64,000 nt of DNA from Rhytidiadelphus loreus. Its lineage: Eukaryota; Streptophyta; Bryopsida; Hypnales; Hylocomiaceae. Positions 63,145-64,000 of the stretch are shown here, in pieces (position 1 is the stretch's first letter; each line of letters opens with the position of its first letter). Under the pieces are notes generated by a model, which was not told where the DNA came from, did no database searches, and saw nothing but the letters and a program-made list of their open reading frames with translations. The position numbers and the translations under genes were made by a program. The stretch lies in the NCBI GenBank assembly GCA_947034895.1, contig OX344763.1, forward strand, positions 55,799,025-55,863,024. Direction: 5' to 3'.

Positions 63145-64000
63145 AAACATGTTTGTGCAAGTTGCACTTATTTCTAAACTCATGCATTCAAAACAATATG
63201 CACGTTCGGGTAGTCACTGTCTATGATTTTGTGTGTGAAACTAAAAATTGGGGCAACGTTCTTGCCTTGTACTTTAATGACTGTTCGAAGAAATATAATG
63301 TCATGGAAATTCATGTAAAGAAAATGGTAAAACATGTTTGTGCAAGTTGCACTTATTTCTAAACTCATGCATTCAAAACAATATGCACGTTCGGGTAGTC
63401 ACTATCTATGATTTTGTGTGTGAAACTAAAAATTGGGGCAACGTTCTTGCCTTGTACTTTAATGACTGTTCGAAGAAATATAATATCATGGAAATTCATG
63501 TAAAGAAAATGGTAAAACATGTTTGTGCAAGTTGCATTTATTTCTAAACTCATGCATTCAAAACAATATGCACGTTCGGGTAGTCACTATCTATGATTTT
63601 GTGTGTGAAACTAAAAATTGGGGCAACGTTCTTGCCTTGTACTTTAATGACTGTTCGAAGAAATATAATGTCATGGAAATTCATGTAAAGAAAATGGTAA
63701 AACATGTTTGTGCAAGTTGCATTTATTCCTAAACTCATGCATTCAAAACAATATGCACGTTCGGGTAGTCACTGTCTATGATTTTGTGTGTGAAACTAAA
63801 AATTGGGGCAACGTTCTTGCCTTGTACTTTAATGACTGTTCGAAGAAATATAATGTCATGGAAATTCATGTAAAGAAAATGGTAAAACATGTTTGTGCAA
63901 GTTGCATTTATTTCTAAACTCATGCATTGAAAACTATATGCACGTTTGGGTGGTCACTTTGAATGATTTTGTGCGTGAAACTGAAAATTGGGGCAATGTT

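Larger units (their letters stand above)
1..64000. repeat. 185-bp satellite DNA array, spanning the whole window
   Basis: The same unit recurs every 185 bp from the first base to the last, always in the same orientation, with no unique sequence between copies. In the phase starting at AAACATGTTT there are 60 bp of a partial copy, 344 monomers of 185 bp, one of 184 bp, and 116 bp of a final copy. Copies differ by a limited set of recurring substitutions. Long homogeneous arrays of nucleosome-sized monomers are typical of eukaryotic centromeric or pericentromeric satellites. That location is inferred, because neither flank is visible. I do not recognise the family and assign no species. No gene, RNA gene or mobile element is inserted anywhere. 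Confidence 0.97.
34283..64000. repeat. Right domain of the array (classes C, D, A, B, E)
   Basis: From here to the window end the array is made of A, B, C, D and E monomers. G is absent and so is the full R signature. P-like 3' ends are found only joined to AAGAGAATTCACG or, once, in a T-like copy at 35,211. The basic cycle is C-D-A-B (740 bp), for example 44,831-45,570, and its 7-mer extension C-D-A-E-D-A-B (1,295 bp). The domain is still the same 185-bp family in the same register and orientation as the left domain. Confidence 0.9.
61665..64000. repeat. Distal part of the right domain with A/C hybrids
   Basis: The order is D with GACCATTC, A, B, D, A/C hybrid (62,405), A with GAAAACAATATG (62,590), D with GTACAAG, A/C hybrid (62,960), four or more C copies, and a partial A that runs off the window. 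The D copy at 62,220 has CACATAGAG. The final A copy has CTGAAAATTGG near 63,981. No longer-range HOR is evident in this last 2.3 kb. Confidence 0.75.

Noticed and set aside
1..64000. CRISPR array
   Set aside because: There are no unique spacers. The whole 185-bp period is repeated with shared substitutions, and no cas gene is present.
1..64000. Gene for a tandem-repeat protein
   Set aside because: No frame stays open for more than about 70 codons and the period is not divisible by 3.
1..64000. Transposon, LTR or other mobile element inserted in or generating the array
   Set aside because: I find no terminal repeats, target-site duplications, polypurine or primer sites, or enzyme-coding sequence. 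Every base fits the satellite monomer.
1..64000. Prokaryotic or viral origin of the window
   Set aside because: Sixty-four kilobases of gene-free, nucleosome-scale satellite with nested HORs has no parallel that I know in bacteria or viruses.

Overview
The whole 64-kb window is one uninterrupted head-to-tail array of a single satellite DNA with a 185-bp monomer (about one third G+C, counted on one representative copy). I count a 60-bp partial copy, 345 complete monomers and a 116-bp partial copy, all in the same orientation. I see no protein-coding gene, RNA gene, transposon, CRISPR array or unique spacer. The array enters and leaves through both window edges, so its true length is unknown. 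The long homogeneous array, nucleosome-scale monomer and nested higher-order repeats (HORs) point to a eukaryotic chromosome, most plausibly centromeric or pericentromeric heterochromatin of a plant or animal. I do not recognise the monomer as a named family, so no species is given.

Phase used here: monomers start at the palindrome AAACATGTTT (first complete copy 61-245), and monomer position 1 is its first A. Classes are named by diagnostic substitutions. C = common type. P = CCAAAAAAAT followed by GCGAAG. G = GTAGTCAGTTTGAATG with AATTAGGGC. T = GGGACAAC plus ATACTGCG. R = TTCGGATAG with GTGCGTG and AATCGGGG. Q = TTCAGGTAG. A = GCATTGAAAACTATAT, TTTGGGTGGTC and TTGAACTTT. B = GACTGATCAAAG. 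D = AAAATAGTAAAAC, often with CACGTAGAG. E = TTTGGATAG.

Layout: there are two domains with a sharp boundary at 34,206-34,282. The left domain contains C, P, G, T, R and Q monomers in five blocks: G-containing L1, G-free L2, G-containing L3, G-free L4 and G-containing L5. L3 with the start of L4 repeats the monomer order of L1 with the start of L2, about 14-15 kb away. Within the left domain there are tandem duplications of 2,035 bp (11-mer), 1,850 bp (10-mer) and 1,480 bp (8-mer, at two loci), and a decayed 13-mer (2,405 bp) order. The right domain contains C, D, A, B and E monomers. It has 4-mer (740 bp) and 7-mer (1,295 bp) units, and a 7,585-bp (41-mer) block duplicated in tandem at 39.2-55.3 kb. 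The second copy of that block has since gained a 925-bp (5-mer) internal expansion.

How the parts relate: nothing here encodes a product. The sequence records repeated unequal exchange and local conversion. Several hybrid monomers place individual breakpoints within 11-35 bp. The 185-bp register breaks only once in 64 kb, by a 1-bp deletion near 60,543. The biological interest lies in this record and in the strict length conservation, not in a gene system.
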